From Conus ventricosus (Eukaryota; Mollusca; Gastropoda; Neogastropoda; Conidae), in the NCBI GenBank assembly GCA_018398815.1, contig CM031602.1, positions 99,148,208 through 99,212,207 on the forward strand: a stretch of DNA of 64,000 nt, in the 5' to 3' direction. The position numbers were made by a program, and so were the translations under genes. Position 1 is the first letter of the stretch; each line of letters starts with the position of its first letter. Positions 23,677 to 33,692 of the stretch are shown here, in pieces. A model generated the notes under the pieces. The model was given only the letters and a program-made list of their open reading frames with translations, did not search any database and was not told the origin of the DNA.

Positions 23677-25470
23677 CACATTTCATTGAAATGCACCCAT
23701 TCAGACCGCGGCCCATGTCACACGAGAAGTCTTGTTGAAGGCGCCCTTCCGTTGGTCTGGGAAACCGCAAAGGCTCTGTCAGGCGCTGTGTTTCCGGCAC
23801 TCTCCTTTTTGACATGTGGAGCGCGAACGAGGGCGGGCTGTCTCACGGACCTGCTCATCATCACTGTTGAGCACAGACAACCGGAAAGGACGGTGCTTGG
23901 CGCTGTAGTGTGCTGCGGGGTTCAGGATTGCCGAGGCCACCCTGAGCCCTCGAAGTGAACAGGTAGCCCCTGGTAGAGGTTTGTGTTCATTTTCGCCACC
24001 CCCGGACATGGCCAACTATACAGTCCTCCTTCTGCTTCAACTGTTTCACTGTGAAAGTTAAGTTTGAAATAAAAGTTCAGCTTCGAGCAAGCCATGATGT
24101 TTATGCTTGTAACTTTGCAGGGGTTTAGGGAGGGGGGAAGCGTCAATCTTGTCCAGCACTGTGGAAAAGTCACCCACAACATCAGCGCCTGCTGTAATGG
24201 GGGGGTTTGTTAAGATTTTGGGAAGTCGTGGCCCAGGTAGGAGTAGGCCTGCTCTCGATGGAACATGGGCAGAGGCTGAATTGGATGGAGAGGAAGGTGT
24301 CGCCAGTGCGGTCGTTCTGCACCAGCGGTTGCCAGACCTCTTCCCGTGCGGATGGCACACTTGCGGTGTTTAACCTCCATCCCTGATGTGGCCATGAACT
24401 GGTCCGTCTTCCTTACTGCCTCGCTGATGGCAGCCTCCGTTGTTCCTGAGGCACACACATCATTTCCCCGTATCCCCGCCCGGGTTCGGGTTTCACGTCG
24501 GAGGATAGGGCTGTTCGATCCAGCGGAGCCACTTGTCAATTGCCTTGTTCAAGACAATGACGCTCCATGGGGAGCCTTGGATGATGCCTTTCCACGCTGG
24601 ATGGATTTGGTCAGCCCGCTGCTGTCTTCACCCGGAAAGTAGAGGCGCTGTAGATGTCCCGGGTGATGTCTACAAACACCTCGGGGTAGCCGGAGGACCT
24701 CAACTCATTGATCATGAAGGGCGTGGTCAATGCTGCCAAAGCATCCTTGATGTCAAAGAATGCTGTGTGAGTGTAGAGGAGGTGTGCAAAATGTCATGAT
24801 GTTGGACCGCAAGCAGTAGACATGCTCCTGGAGACCATTCCTTGGCATGGACCCCTTCTGACGTTTGGATAGTCTCTCTGTTCCACGTCCACTGCATCTG
24901 GCGGGGTGAGAATCAGCTTCATGAAGAGTTTGTAAGAAGTTAGAAGAAGAGAGTAGGCCGCCGTCATCCACCACAGAGGGATCCCATTCTTCTTTGGAAT
25001 CAGGGTAATAATTCCGTGCTTCCAGTCAGCTGGCACTTTTCTGTTAATCAAGCAGATGTTGGCTATGGCGCAAAAAACAGGGGCCAGCTTCTTCTTCTGC
25101 TGTTTTACAGTGTCATACAAAACGCCGTCTGCTCCAGGGGATTTCTGCTTGGCAAGCTATTAATAGCCGTCAGCACTTCGTCCTCAGTGAAGGGGTCAGT
25201 TGAAGGTGTCCATTCTGGGGCAGGGGTGTCGATTTGCCAAGGAAAGTGCAGTGGGGCAGCTTGTAGCGTACGTTTGCACTTCTCTGAAAACCTTTCTTCT
25301 ATTTTCTTGATTTCGATGGAGCACCCTTTTTGTTTTGCTACGCGACAGTCATTGTTAATCACTTCTATAGCTTTGGCTTGTTGTTCTTTCCACAATCGCG
25401 TCAGTTCAACCCTGCTTAAAATGGAATCGTCCTCCACGTCAATGTTTCGGGTTCGGCGATGACGTAGTGT
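23669..25470 (-). pseudogene. RLE LINE ORF: RT and thumb region
   Basis: The open frame from 25470 begins with SRVELTRLWKEQQAKAIEV. It contains the pre-RT block DEVLTAINSLPSRN and, after a frameshift near 25120, KVPADWKHGIITLIPKK (RT motif 1). RT motif B region reads KGIIQGSPW (about 24565-24590). The catalytic box is degraded, reading GNDVCASG where a YxDD-type motif is expected. Further blocks are MEVKHRKCAI, QAYSYLGHD and VLNSDDEQVRETAR. At least six frame changes occur. The segment ends at the inserted foldback element. Confidence 0.82.
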
Positions 25471-25475
25471 GTCAC

Positions 25476-25504
25476 ACAAACACACACACGCGCGCACTCA
25501 CGCA

Positions 25505-25536
<32 letters not shown>

Positions 25537-25538
25537 CA

Positions 25539-25575
<37 letters not shown>
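25476..25575. repeat. (CA)n-(ACGC)n-(CT)n microsatellite between divergent LINEs
   Basis: cacaaacacacacacgcgcg, ACGC units, CA run, then (CT)n at 25541-25575. It separates the 5' end of the minus-strand RLE LINE from the 5' end of the plus-strand 2A LINE. Confidence 0.96.
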
Positions 25576-25577
<2 letters not shown>

Positions 25578-25797
25578 GGGTGAGTTCAACGTTGTGTTGG
25601 AGTAAGACGCAGTGTGCAAGTCTCTCTAAGTTTTCCTGTATATTTGACGGATCAAAAAGGTGTTAGTGACTGTAATTGTGACTGCAGCTGGAATTTGAAC
25701 CATGCCATTGGATGGACTGTCTTTCAGGGCGAGGTGCGGTTGCTTTGTGGAGATATTTCGGCATTTTATGTACAAGAGAACTGTACAAAATGCGAAA

Positions 25798-25930
25798 ATG
25801 AGGATTTCCATTTTGAAACTGCGTTGACCGAGTGACGGTGTCTGGGCAGGTTTGCTCCACGTCTTGTTGTTTTGGGGCGGACTATTACTGCAGTGTGGAG
25901 ACGTGGAGCGGAACCCCGGACCTACACCAG
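25798..25930 (+). pseudogene. LINE leader peptide with 2A translation-skipping motif
   Basis: ATG at 25798 (MRISILKLR) is followed by an in-frame TGA at 25825. The same frame then continues through a hydrophobic stretch LLHVLLFWGGLLLQC into GDVERNPGP (25897-25923), a perfect match to the D-x-E-x-N-P-G-P signature of 2A peptides. Such peptides make the ribosome skip the Gly-Pro bond, separating the leader from the downstream protein. 2A motifs at the N-termini of APE-type LINE proteins of marine invertebrates, including molluscs, are established; some also act as signal peptides. The frame shifts relative to ORF1 between about 25930 and 26060. Confidence 0.85.
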
Positions 25931-26719
25931 CGGTGAAGGCAGACAACGCGAAGCAGACCCGCTGGGCTACGCTACGCGCGGTGCCAGTGCGGACAGGAGT
26001 GCTGCCCCCTCTGAGGACTCTACTGTATCCAGACCGACGAGCGCCGAACCCACCACTGCCGACATCATGACCAAGCTGCTGGAGATGGACAAGACCAACA
26101 AGGCCATGGACAGTAAGTTGGATGATGTAAAAACAGAAGTGAAGACCCTAGGTGAACAGTATGCTGCTTTGCAGAACGAAGTGAGGGGTCTCAGAGATGA
26201 AGTGGTGGAATTACGTTCCCAGAACAGTGATCTGCAAAGAATGAACTCTGAACTGGTTGACAGAGTAGAGTTGCTGGAAAAGAAGGCGGACGACCTTGAG
26301 GGACGCTCGAAACGCAACAACTTGTTGTTTTATGGTTTGAGTAAGAGTGAGAATGAGAACAGTGATGACTGTGAACGAATGTTGAAGGACTTGACTGCTA
26401 AAAAGTTGGGCGTGAATGGGTCGAGTTTGATAGAGCGCATCGTTTGAATGCAAAGCATGACTCCCCCATCATTGCCAGATGTTCCTCGTATAAGGACAAG
26501 GTACACATTCTAAAAGCAAAGACCAAGTTAAAAGGAACCAACATCTTCGTCGGTGAAGATTTTACGTACAGGGTCCGTGACATTAGACGTAAACTCACTC
26601 CTCATCTGAAAAATGCGAGGAACAGTGGCAAGAGAGCCGCGATGGTCTTTGACCATCTCCTTGTTGATGGCAAGAGGTTCGGGCTTGATGTCTCTGGTCA
26701 GCTAAAAGAGTTAAAATAG
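25931..26719 (+). pseudogene. LINE ORF1 (coiled-coil RNA-binding protein)
   Basis: A Ser/Thr/Pro-rich N-terminal part (SAAPSEDSTVSRPTSAEPTT) precedes a heptad-patterned coiled coil (MTKLLEMDKTNKAMDSKL to VELLEKKADDLEGRS). An RRM-like segment follows (RNNLLFYGLSKSENENSDD, then YKDKVHILKAKTKLKGTNI), ending QLKELK at a TAG (26717-26719). A frameshift near 26430 separates coiled coil and C-terminal part. The layout matches LINE ORF1 proteins that trimerise and bind element RNA. The frame stays open past the stop for about 120 codons. Confidence 0.85.
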
Positions 26720-26982
26720 GGTTTTGGCCGGTCCTCTTGCGATGATAAAGATGTTAATTTAAGAGGGAGAAGAAATACCTTGACACCGGTGGAAAGACTG
26801 GCCGCGCCGGATCCTGTCACGCGTGGCAGTAGCCGTTTTGCACGTGCTTTTGACGACAGTGTTGTGAATGGTGTGAGCGATGGCACTGGAAAACGCTTGA
26901 ATTCGTATGACAGTTTGAATGATAGCCGTTTGAATGATGATTTTTCTAAATCTGATGATGATGTAGATAGCAATATTAATGT

Positions 26983-28165
26983 ATGTATGGAAAGCGTGCA
27001 CTTCATAATGGTGATACGTACATTGACAACCGGGTTCTGGACGCGCCTGTATGTAATAATAAAGTGTTCAAGCTTCTTTCCTGGAATGTAAATGGTTTAC
27101 TCTCAAAGGTTTTTGACAATGCATTTATTTCCTATGCCTGTGGTTTTGATTTTATATGTTTTGGAGAGACTTTCCTTGAAATATTTGACATGAACATGTT
27201 TGTTGGGTATAAAGCCTTTATTAAACCTGCTGTAAAACTCAGTCGTCAGGGAGACGATCTGGAGGACTCGTTTGTTTGATAAAACAAGAATTTGTTCCCT
27301 TCGTATCATATGTAGAAGTTGATTACTCTAACGTATGTGTCTTTTTAATCGAAAAATCGCTTTTTGGTACACTGAAAAATATTGCTTTGGTTTGTACGTA
27401 TATTCAGCCTGAAGGTTTTCCTTTCTATAATTCTTTTAATGTTGATAATGGTATTTCCATGTTGGAGGAATGTTTGGCTGACTGCTTGTGCTCACTTGGT
27501 GACATTGATATAGTACTGTGTGGCGATCTGAACAGCAGGACGGCAAATTTTTCTCCTGACTTGTCTACTGATGTTTTTGATTCCTGTATGCAAACTAAAA
27601 GCCAGCCACCTTGCACAGATCGATGTTCTCATGATAATGTTCTGAATAACTACGGTAAGTTATTGTTAAATCTTTGCGTTGCTTTTGATTTGTACATTAT
27701 GAATGGTGTATGTCAGGGCGACCGCCATGGTTGCTATACATACATTTCAGACAGTGGGAGCAGCGTTAATGATTATTTCCTCGTATCTAAAGATTTTTTC
27801 ACCACTTTTTGTGATTCATGTTATTTGTTTGTTTCGGAACGTATTGAATCCGATCATTTACCTGTTGAATTTCATATTGACTTAACAACGAAACATAGTG
27901 ATAAGTCAACGGAGAATGTTGAGGCGACTGTAATTGAAAAGTTTGTATGGAGTGATGATTATGTTTCGACTTACAGAGCCAATTTGTGTGATCAAGAAAT
28001 GTGCTCAAAATTAAATGAGGCTGTAGAACTGATCAATGTTGATGTAAATAAAGCTTTAGATTTGTTTAATGAATGTATTAAAAACAGTGCTGAATGTATG
28101 AAAAAACGTGTGGTAATAAGAAACGGCGCTAAAAAGAAGATTGGTTTGACAGTGACTGTTTGGTA
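26983..28165 (+). pseudogene. LINE ORF2, APE endonuclease domain
   Basis: ATG at 26983 gives MYGKRALHNGD. The fold motifs are FKLLSWNVNGL, FICFGETFL (Glu), VLCGDLNSRTA (GDxN), and ERIESDHLPVEF (SDH). A frameshift near 27250 splits the domain (DDLEDSFV end; IKQEFVPFV continues) and another near 28135 ends it. All three catalytic motif groups are intact. Confidence 0.9.
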
Positions 28166-28696
28166 ATGAAAAGAAAAACGCTAAAATTATTGAGAATATG
28201 GCTTCGTACTTTGGACGATAGCGATAGAAGTGAGTATGTCATTGCAAGAAGAGAATATAAAAATCTTCAAAAGCAGAAGAAAAAGATGTTCAATAAAAAC
28301 TTGTTAGATCACATGATCAGATCTCTTCCTTCACAACAGGAGTTTTGGAAAACATTAAAAAGAGCTTCATTTAAAAGAAAATATACTAAGAATAATATCT
28401 CCCTGGATACATGGTATGAGCACTTTAAACATTTGCTAGATAAAGATATTTTAAGTGATGAAGAGCTTTCTTAAGTTATCGATGAGGGAGAAGACGAGTA
28501 TTTCAATCACCCCATTTCTAAAGAAGAAATTATATTTGCCATGCGGAAAATTAAAACTAACAAATCGCAGGACCCGATTCTATTACTGGTGAATTGTTGA
28601 AGTATGCTGGACCTCAAGTCGTTGAGTTTTTACTAGCTCTTTTAATCGAATTTTGATGATGGTATCTTCCCAGAAGACTGGACAGAGTCTGTAACT
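28160..28696 (+). pseudogene. LINE ORF2, linker and pre-RT region
   Basis: KRKTLKLLRIWLRTLDDSDR, a basic stretch LQKQKKKMFNK, and FWKTLKRASFKRKYTKNN, ending at a TAA at about 28472. The frame then resumes with NHPISKEEIIFAMRKIKTNK, the conserved block before RT motif 1, and breaks again near 28570. Confidence 0.82.
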
Positions 28697-29601
28697 TTGC
28701 CCTTATTCAAGAAGGGCGACGTAGATAACCCTAATAATTACAGAGGCATCTCTTTGGTTGACGTTAGTAGCAAAGTGTATAGTACTGTTATCAACAACAG
28801 ATTGCAGGAATGGATTGAACATAATAACATCACGGGAGAGCATCAGGCTGGGTTCAAAAAGGGTTACTCTACTGTCGACCATATGTTTACTCTTCTTGCG
28901 TTTGTTCAGAAACAATTTTCATTAAATCGTAAATTTTATGTTGCATTTATTGACTTTGAAAAGGCCTTTGACTCCATCAATAGGAAGCTCTTGTGGTCTA
29001 TATTATTAAAAAATGGTGTCAGAGGGAAATTATTTGGCTGCATTAGAGCCATGTACAAAGTTGTTAAGACTAGGGTAAGAAGTGGCTCCAATCTGACAGA
29101 TATATTAATTGTTCTGCTGGGGTTAGCAAGGTGATGTTTGTAGTCCTGCGCTGTTTTCTGTATTCATTAATGAGCTTGCCATTGAGGTTATCAATAATGG
29201 CCTTCATGGTGGACGATTTCCAGAAGATGTGTTTAGAATTATTTATCCTACTATTAGCTGATGATGTTGTTTTGGTTTCAGAAACGATAGTTGGCTTGCA
29301 ACGTCAGTTAAATAACCTGAGCAGGGCTGCCTCTTCATTAGAGTTGAAAGTGAACATGAATAAAAGCAACATCGTGGTGTTTAGAAAGGGAGGTTATTTG
29401 GCGGCAAGGGAAAGATGGATGTATGACAGACTTACTATACCTGTGCTGAATGTATATAAATATTTAGGGATCTATTTTTCTACACGCCTAAGTTTTACCT
29501 TTGCCTGTAAAGATCTTGCTTGTAGAGCAAAGAATGCTTTGATATGTGTAATGAAAAGATTAATTGCTTTGAATAACAATTCGCTTGAGTTTATTTCTTA
29601 A
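28697..29601 (+). pseudogene. LINE ORF2, reverse transcriptase core
   Basis: Motifs in order: PLFKKGDVDNPNNYRGISL (motif 1), HQAGFKKGYSTVDHM (motif 2), AFIDFEKAFDSINRKLLW (motif A). In a shifted frame QGDVCSPALFSVFINELA (motif B) follows, then LLADDVVLVSE (catalytic box, 29252-29280) and VYKYLGIYFS (motif D/E). Frameshifts near 29110 and between 29200 and 29250. Confidence 0.92.
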
Positions 29602-30435
29602 AATCTTTGATTCCCAAATACAGCCTGTTCTGATGTATGGGGCCGAAATTTGGGGGTTGGATAATGCCGTTGTTCATTGTGAGGCAGTGCATTTATTTGC
29701 TTTGAAGAGGTTTTTAGGTTTTGACAGGCGTATTTCTAATGATTTGGTATATGGGGAGACTAATAGATATTCATTGTTTATTTGTGCAGCCATTAGATGT
29801 ATGCGGTATTGGTTAAAGCTTTTACAGATGGAGCATTATAGATTGCCTCGTAAGTCTTATGAAATGTTGTTCGAATTGGATGTAAAGGGAAAAACAAACT
29901 GGGTTTCAAATGTACGTCTGTGTCTGTGTAAGCATGGATTTGGGATGTCTGGCTGTCTCAGGGTGTTGGAAATCAAAGCCAGTTTATTCGTGTTTTCCGA
30001 CAAAGGTTGATTGACTGCAGATGGCAAATGTGGGACGATCATATCCAAAGTAGTGGACGTTATGATTTGTACAGAAATTACTCTAGTTTTCATTGTACTC
30101 AGCCTTATTTGAAATTTGATTTGGATATGCATCTGAAAAGATCAATTGCTAAATTCAGAGTTGGTGTTTCGGACATAAGGACTCATTACTTAAGATACAG
30201 ACAGCATAGACAAAATGACTTGGTATGTCCATTGTGTATGCAAGGTGAGGAAAATGAAATACACTTTATGTTCCTTTGTCCAGCTTTAGAAGACATTCGT
30301 CAGGAATTTATCCCACAGAAATATTATAGGCGCCCATGTATGTTTCGTTTACAGTTGCTACTTAGCTCTAACAGCTATAAGGTTATTAGGAATTTAGGTA
30401 TGTTTCTGTTTAAGGCGTTTAAGATCAGAAAATAA
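29585..30435 (+). pseudogene. LINE ORF2, C-terminal domain with zinc knuckle
   Basis: Begins FDSQIQPVLMYGAEIWGL and continues KRFLGFDRRISNDLVYGET, then (second frame) LIDCRWQMWDDHIQSSGR. It ends with the knuckle CPLCMQGEENEIHFMFLCP and a natural stop at 30433-30435. One frame change near 29990. Confidence 0.9.
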
Positions 30436-30585
30436 TGATGTCTTAGAAGGAGTTGTGTTCTGTTGTTTTTGTTTCCTGATAAATCATTTGTTTTTTGATT
30501 TAATGTGTGATATGCTCATTCTTTCCCTTAAAAAGGGGCCAATGGCCTTACTGAATAAAAATCTAAGTCTGAAGTCTGAAGTCTG

Positions 30586-30591
<6 letters not shown>

Positions 30592-30635
<44 letters not shown>

Positions 30636-30720
30636 CTCCTCTCTCCTCCTCTCTCTCTCTCTCCTCTCTCTCTCTCCCTCCCCCTTTTCTCTCTCTTGTC
30701 TCTGTCTCTGTCTCTCTGCT
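30592..30720. repeat. (CT)n microsatellite
   Basis: CT run with CCT and TTTT interruptions, directly continuing the LINE tail. Confidence 0.95.
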
Positions 30721-30799
30721 TAATAATGAGGGTAAAACAAACAAATGAAATAAGCTGACTGAGTAACACAACGGAGAGTAGGAGAGGACCAACAAAAAG

Positions 30800-31150
30800 A
30801 AGGGCCATGTGTATCAGCGTGTGAGTGCACGCATGGAGGGAAGAGAAAAAAGGGCCATGTGATATCAGCGTGTGAGTGCACGCATGGAGGGAAGAGAAGA
30901 AAGGGCCATGGATATCAGCGTTTTGAGTGCACGCATGGAGGGAAAGAAAAGGGCATGTGATATCAGCGTGTGAGTGCACGCATGGAGGGAAGAGAAGAAA
31001 GGGCCATGTGATATCAGCGTGTGAGTGCACGCATGGGGGGAAGAGAAGAAAGGGCATGTGATATCAGCGTGTGAGTGCACGCATGGAGGGAAGAGAAGAA
31101 AGGGCCATGTGATATCACGTGTGAGTGCACGCATGGAAGGAAGACGCGAA
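30800..31150. repeat. About 51-bp minisatellite, 7-8 copies
   Basis: The unit is gggccatgtgatatcagcgt, gtgagtgcacgcatggaggg, aagagaagaaa, with 1-2-bp indels between copies. Confidence 0.94.
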
Positions 31151-31186
31151 ATGCACCCAAGTGTGCGCATCTGCACGTCAGCCCCC

Positions 31187-31640
31187 TAAGCGTGTGCTAC
31201 ACCAAACGTGACGTCATGCTACCTCTTCCCACATTAGATGTGTACATGAAACGTGACGTCATGCTACCTCTCCCAACATAGATGTGTTACACCAAACTGA
31301 TGTAATGCTACGCCCTTCCCACAATAGATGCGTTACATCAGACGTGCGTATGCTACCTCTTCCCAACATAGATGTGTTACACCAAACGTGACGTCATGCT
31401 ACCTTTCCCACAATAGATGTGTTACATCAGACGTGACGTCATGCTACCTCTTCCTACAATAATGTGTTAAAACCAAACGTGACGTCATGCTACCTCTTCC
31501 CACAATGATGTGTTACACCAAACGTGACGTCATGCTACCTCTTCCACAAAAAGATTTGTTACATCAAACCTGACGTCATGCTACCTCTTCCCACAATAGT
31601 TTGTGTTACATCACACGTGACGTCATGCTACCTCTTCCTG
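31187..31640. repeat. About 46-bp minisatellite with TGACGTCA in most units
   Basis: About 10 units of gtgttacaccaaacgtgacg, tcatgctacctcttcccaca, atagat. Eight contain a perfect TGACGTCA octamer (the CREB/ATF consensus); two are degenerate (ctgatgtaatgc, cgtgcgtatgc). Confidence 0.93.
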
Positions 31641-31782
31641 GAATTGAAAATCTCATAACAAGGTCCTCAGTACATGATTTAAAAGCACTAGCCCCTTAAT
31701 GTGAATCTTATGTGAGTAATCTAAAACGAACATGTGATCGAGATAAATGACTGTATAATGCGATATCCTAATAGTATCATTG

Positions 31783-31784
<2 letters not shown>

Positions 31785-31822
<38 letters not shown>

Positions 31823-31838
31823 CTCTCTCTCCTTCTCT

Positions 31839-31872
<34 letters not shown>

Positions 31873-31873
31873 A
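31785..31873. repeat. (CT)n microsatellite
   Basis: CT run with CCC and TT breaks. Confidence 0.95.
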
Positions 31874-32190
31874 AAACCTCAGGTAGAGACAAACTTTGTG
31901 CGGAATTTCTTGAAGCAGAATTTTTAAAAAGATCCAATACTAGGGTATCTCACTTATGTAAGCATGCACAATCAGATGTGGGTTGAAAGTACTCACGTGG
32001 ATGATAAATTAATGTGGAGTTTTTGACGGTTTTTTTTTTTTTGAATAAGTGTCTAATTTTATCTGGCGATGAAAAACATTAAATAAACCACTGAACTGAA
32101 CTAAACTTCAAGCAGCATACAGCGTTGTTAAACCTTATCGCAGGAAATTATTCAGTAAAATGTACGACTCTGGTTACAATTCGGAAGACA
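31874..32190. other. Unassigned, possibly LINE-derived DNA
   Basis: Starts caaaacctcaggtagagaca immediately after (CT)n. A T run lies at about 32031-32041. No domain readable. Confidence 0.35.
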
Positions 32191-32633
32191 GCACGGTCAT
32201 TTAAAATCCCCTCTCTTTGAGAAGGTGTTCCAGTTATCCTTGACCAGTGTCATGGGAGATCGCTTTTGAGAACACCTTTTAATTTTGCCCAAAGCATTCA
32301 AAATGAGCGCCTCTATACCTGGGCCAAAAGGGAAAAACATATGAGAGGAACAAGCAGGATTTTTACGGGCCATGCCACGGTTGATCATTTAATTTAACAT
32401 TGTATCAACGACTACGAATAATATTCATGATGGACGGAGAGGTAACTTGTACATTGCCTTTATAGACTGTTTAAAAGCATTTGAAATGGTAACGCAGACT
32501 GCCCTTGTTTTTGAGCGACGAACAAGAAGAGGACGGTGGTCAGAATTCCCACCTGGGCATCATCCATTAAAAAATGATTATGGTTACTGATGAACCGAAC
32601 TACCGGAAATGATCACATGTTTTTTGAAAATAT

Positions 32634-33115
32634 TTAAACGAAGAATGATGGAGTGTTTTCACCAGACAAACCCAAAAAATGATGGAGTGTTTTCACCAGA
32701 CAAACACAAGAATGATGGAGTGTTTTCACCAGACCCAAAAGAAGAATATGGAGTTTTCACCAGACAAACGAAGAATGATGGAGTGTTTTTCACACCAGAC
32801 AAACGAAGAATGAAGGAGTGTTTTCACCAACGAACAAAGAATGATGCAGTGTTTTCACCAACAAACGAAGAATGATGGGGCGTTTTCACCAACGATCAAT
32901 GAATGATAGAGTGTTTCACCAGACAAACAAGAAGATGGAGTGTTTTTTACCAACAAACAAAGAAGATGGAGTGTTTTTTACCAAACCAAGAATGGTGGAG
33001 TGTTTTCACCAGACAAAAAAAGAATGGTGGAGTGTTTTTACCAGACAAACAAAGGAATGTGTGTGTTTTCACCAGACAAAGAATGATGGGGTGTTTTCAC
33101 CAACCCGAGAAGCAA
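32634..33115. repeat. About 32-bp minisatellite inside a LINE remnant
   Basis: About 15 units of gaatgatggagtgttttcac, cagacaaacgaa, with many indels between copies. Confidence 0.92.
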
Positions 33116-33603
33116 CGATCAGGGACCAGGGTTTAGATTCTGTAGTTTCCCAAATCAAGAAACCTCACCATGAGTAATACTTGATTAAAATAACTATTAA
33201 AAACTAGAAAAGCTTTCACAAGAATCAGACTGGGAGTTAATGATTGTAAGACAAAAAAACAACAACAGACGTTTATGTCACTATATCAAACACCATGTCT
33301 TTTTGTAAGAATATTGATGATGGACTTCGCTTCTATTACCTTGTGAAGGTACTGGGCTGAGCAGAGATACGTATAAAGCTAAACGTTTGAAAGCCAACTG
33401 GTCCGTTGATGTTCTTTGCAATTTCTTATCTCCAACAAAAACAATGACATGCGAAGTGCAGCCATGTACCTTTTCTGTTCACTCAAGTACATAGAGAAAT
33501 TGTTGATGAAAATCCCAATTGATTGAAAATCGTTTGTTAATCACTATTTGCTTACGTGTATCTGTGTTTACAAGCTAGAGACTAACACTAAACCGGTTTC
33601 TCC

Positions 33604-33692
33604 CTTTTCTCTCTCTTTTCTCCTCCTCTCTCCTCTCCTCTCTCTCTCTCTCTCTCTCTCCCCTCCCCTCTCTCTCTCTCTCTCTTTTCTCT
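33604..33692. repeat. (CT)n microsatellite
   Basis: CT run with CCT/TTTT interruptions inside the LINE remnant. Confidence 0.94.

Larger units (their letters stand above)
22262..25470 (-). mobile_element. RLE-type LINE (R2/NeSL-like), interrupted and decayed
   Basis: In minus-strand order: an RT-like region (25470 to about 24000), a conserved C-terminal segment (VLNSDDEQVRETAR), a CCHC-type zinc knuckle (CNLENHP...TETESHVLNGC, about 22757-22810), and a restriction-like endonuclease with PDITIIDRDRP (22562-22594) and a terminal region ending IGSFRVWQKRCADLNV. Order RT, zinc knuckle, C-terminal PD-(D/E)XK nuclease is diagnostic for RLE-bearing LINEs (R2, R4, CRE, NeSL, HERO). The exact clade is not resolved. 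Many frameshifts and stops. A 512-bp foldback element is inserted at 23157-23668. The 5' end is truncated at a microsatellite. Confidence 0.85.
25576..30592 (+). mobile_element. Nearly full-length APE-type LINE with 2A leader
   Basis: About 5.0 kb: 5' UTR (25576-25797), leader with 2A motif, ORF1 with coiled coil, APE endonuclease, RT, C-terminal zinc knuckle (stop at 30435), 3' UTR with AATAAA (30554-30559), and a tail of AAGTCTG heptamers (30565-30590) merging into (CT)n. Both flanks are (CT)n in the same orientation. The copy is broken by roughly ten frameshifts or stops, yet each domain reads clearly, so it is fairly young. Clade not resolved; the C-terminus and ORF1 match a family common in marine invertebrates. 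Confidence 0.9.

Noticed and set aside
32587..32609. CTGATGA ... GAAA spacing reminiscent of a hammerhead ribozyme
   Set aside because: The 12 bases between cannot form a stem II with the required G-C closing pair, and no stem I is seen.
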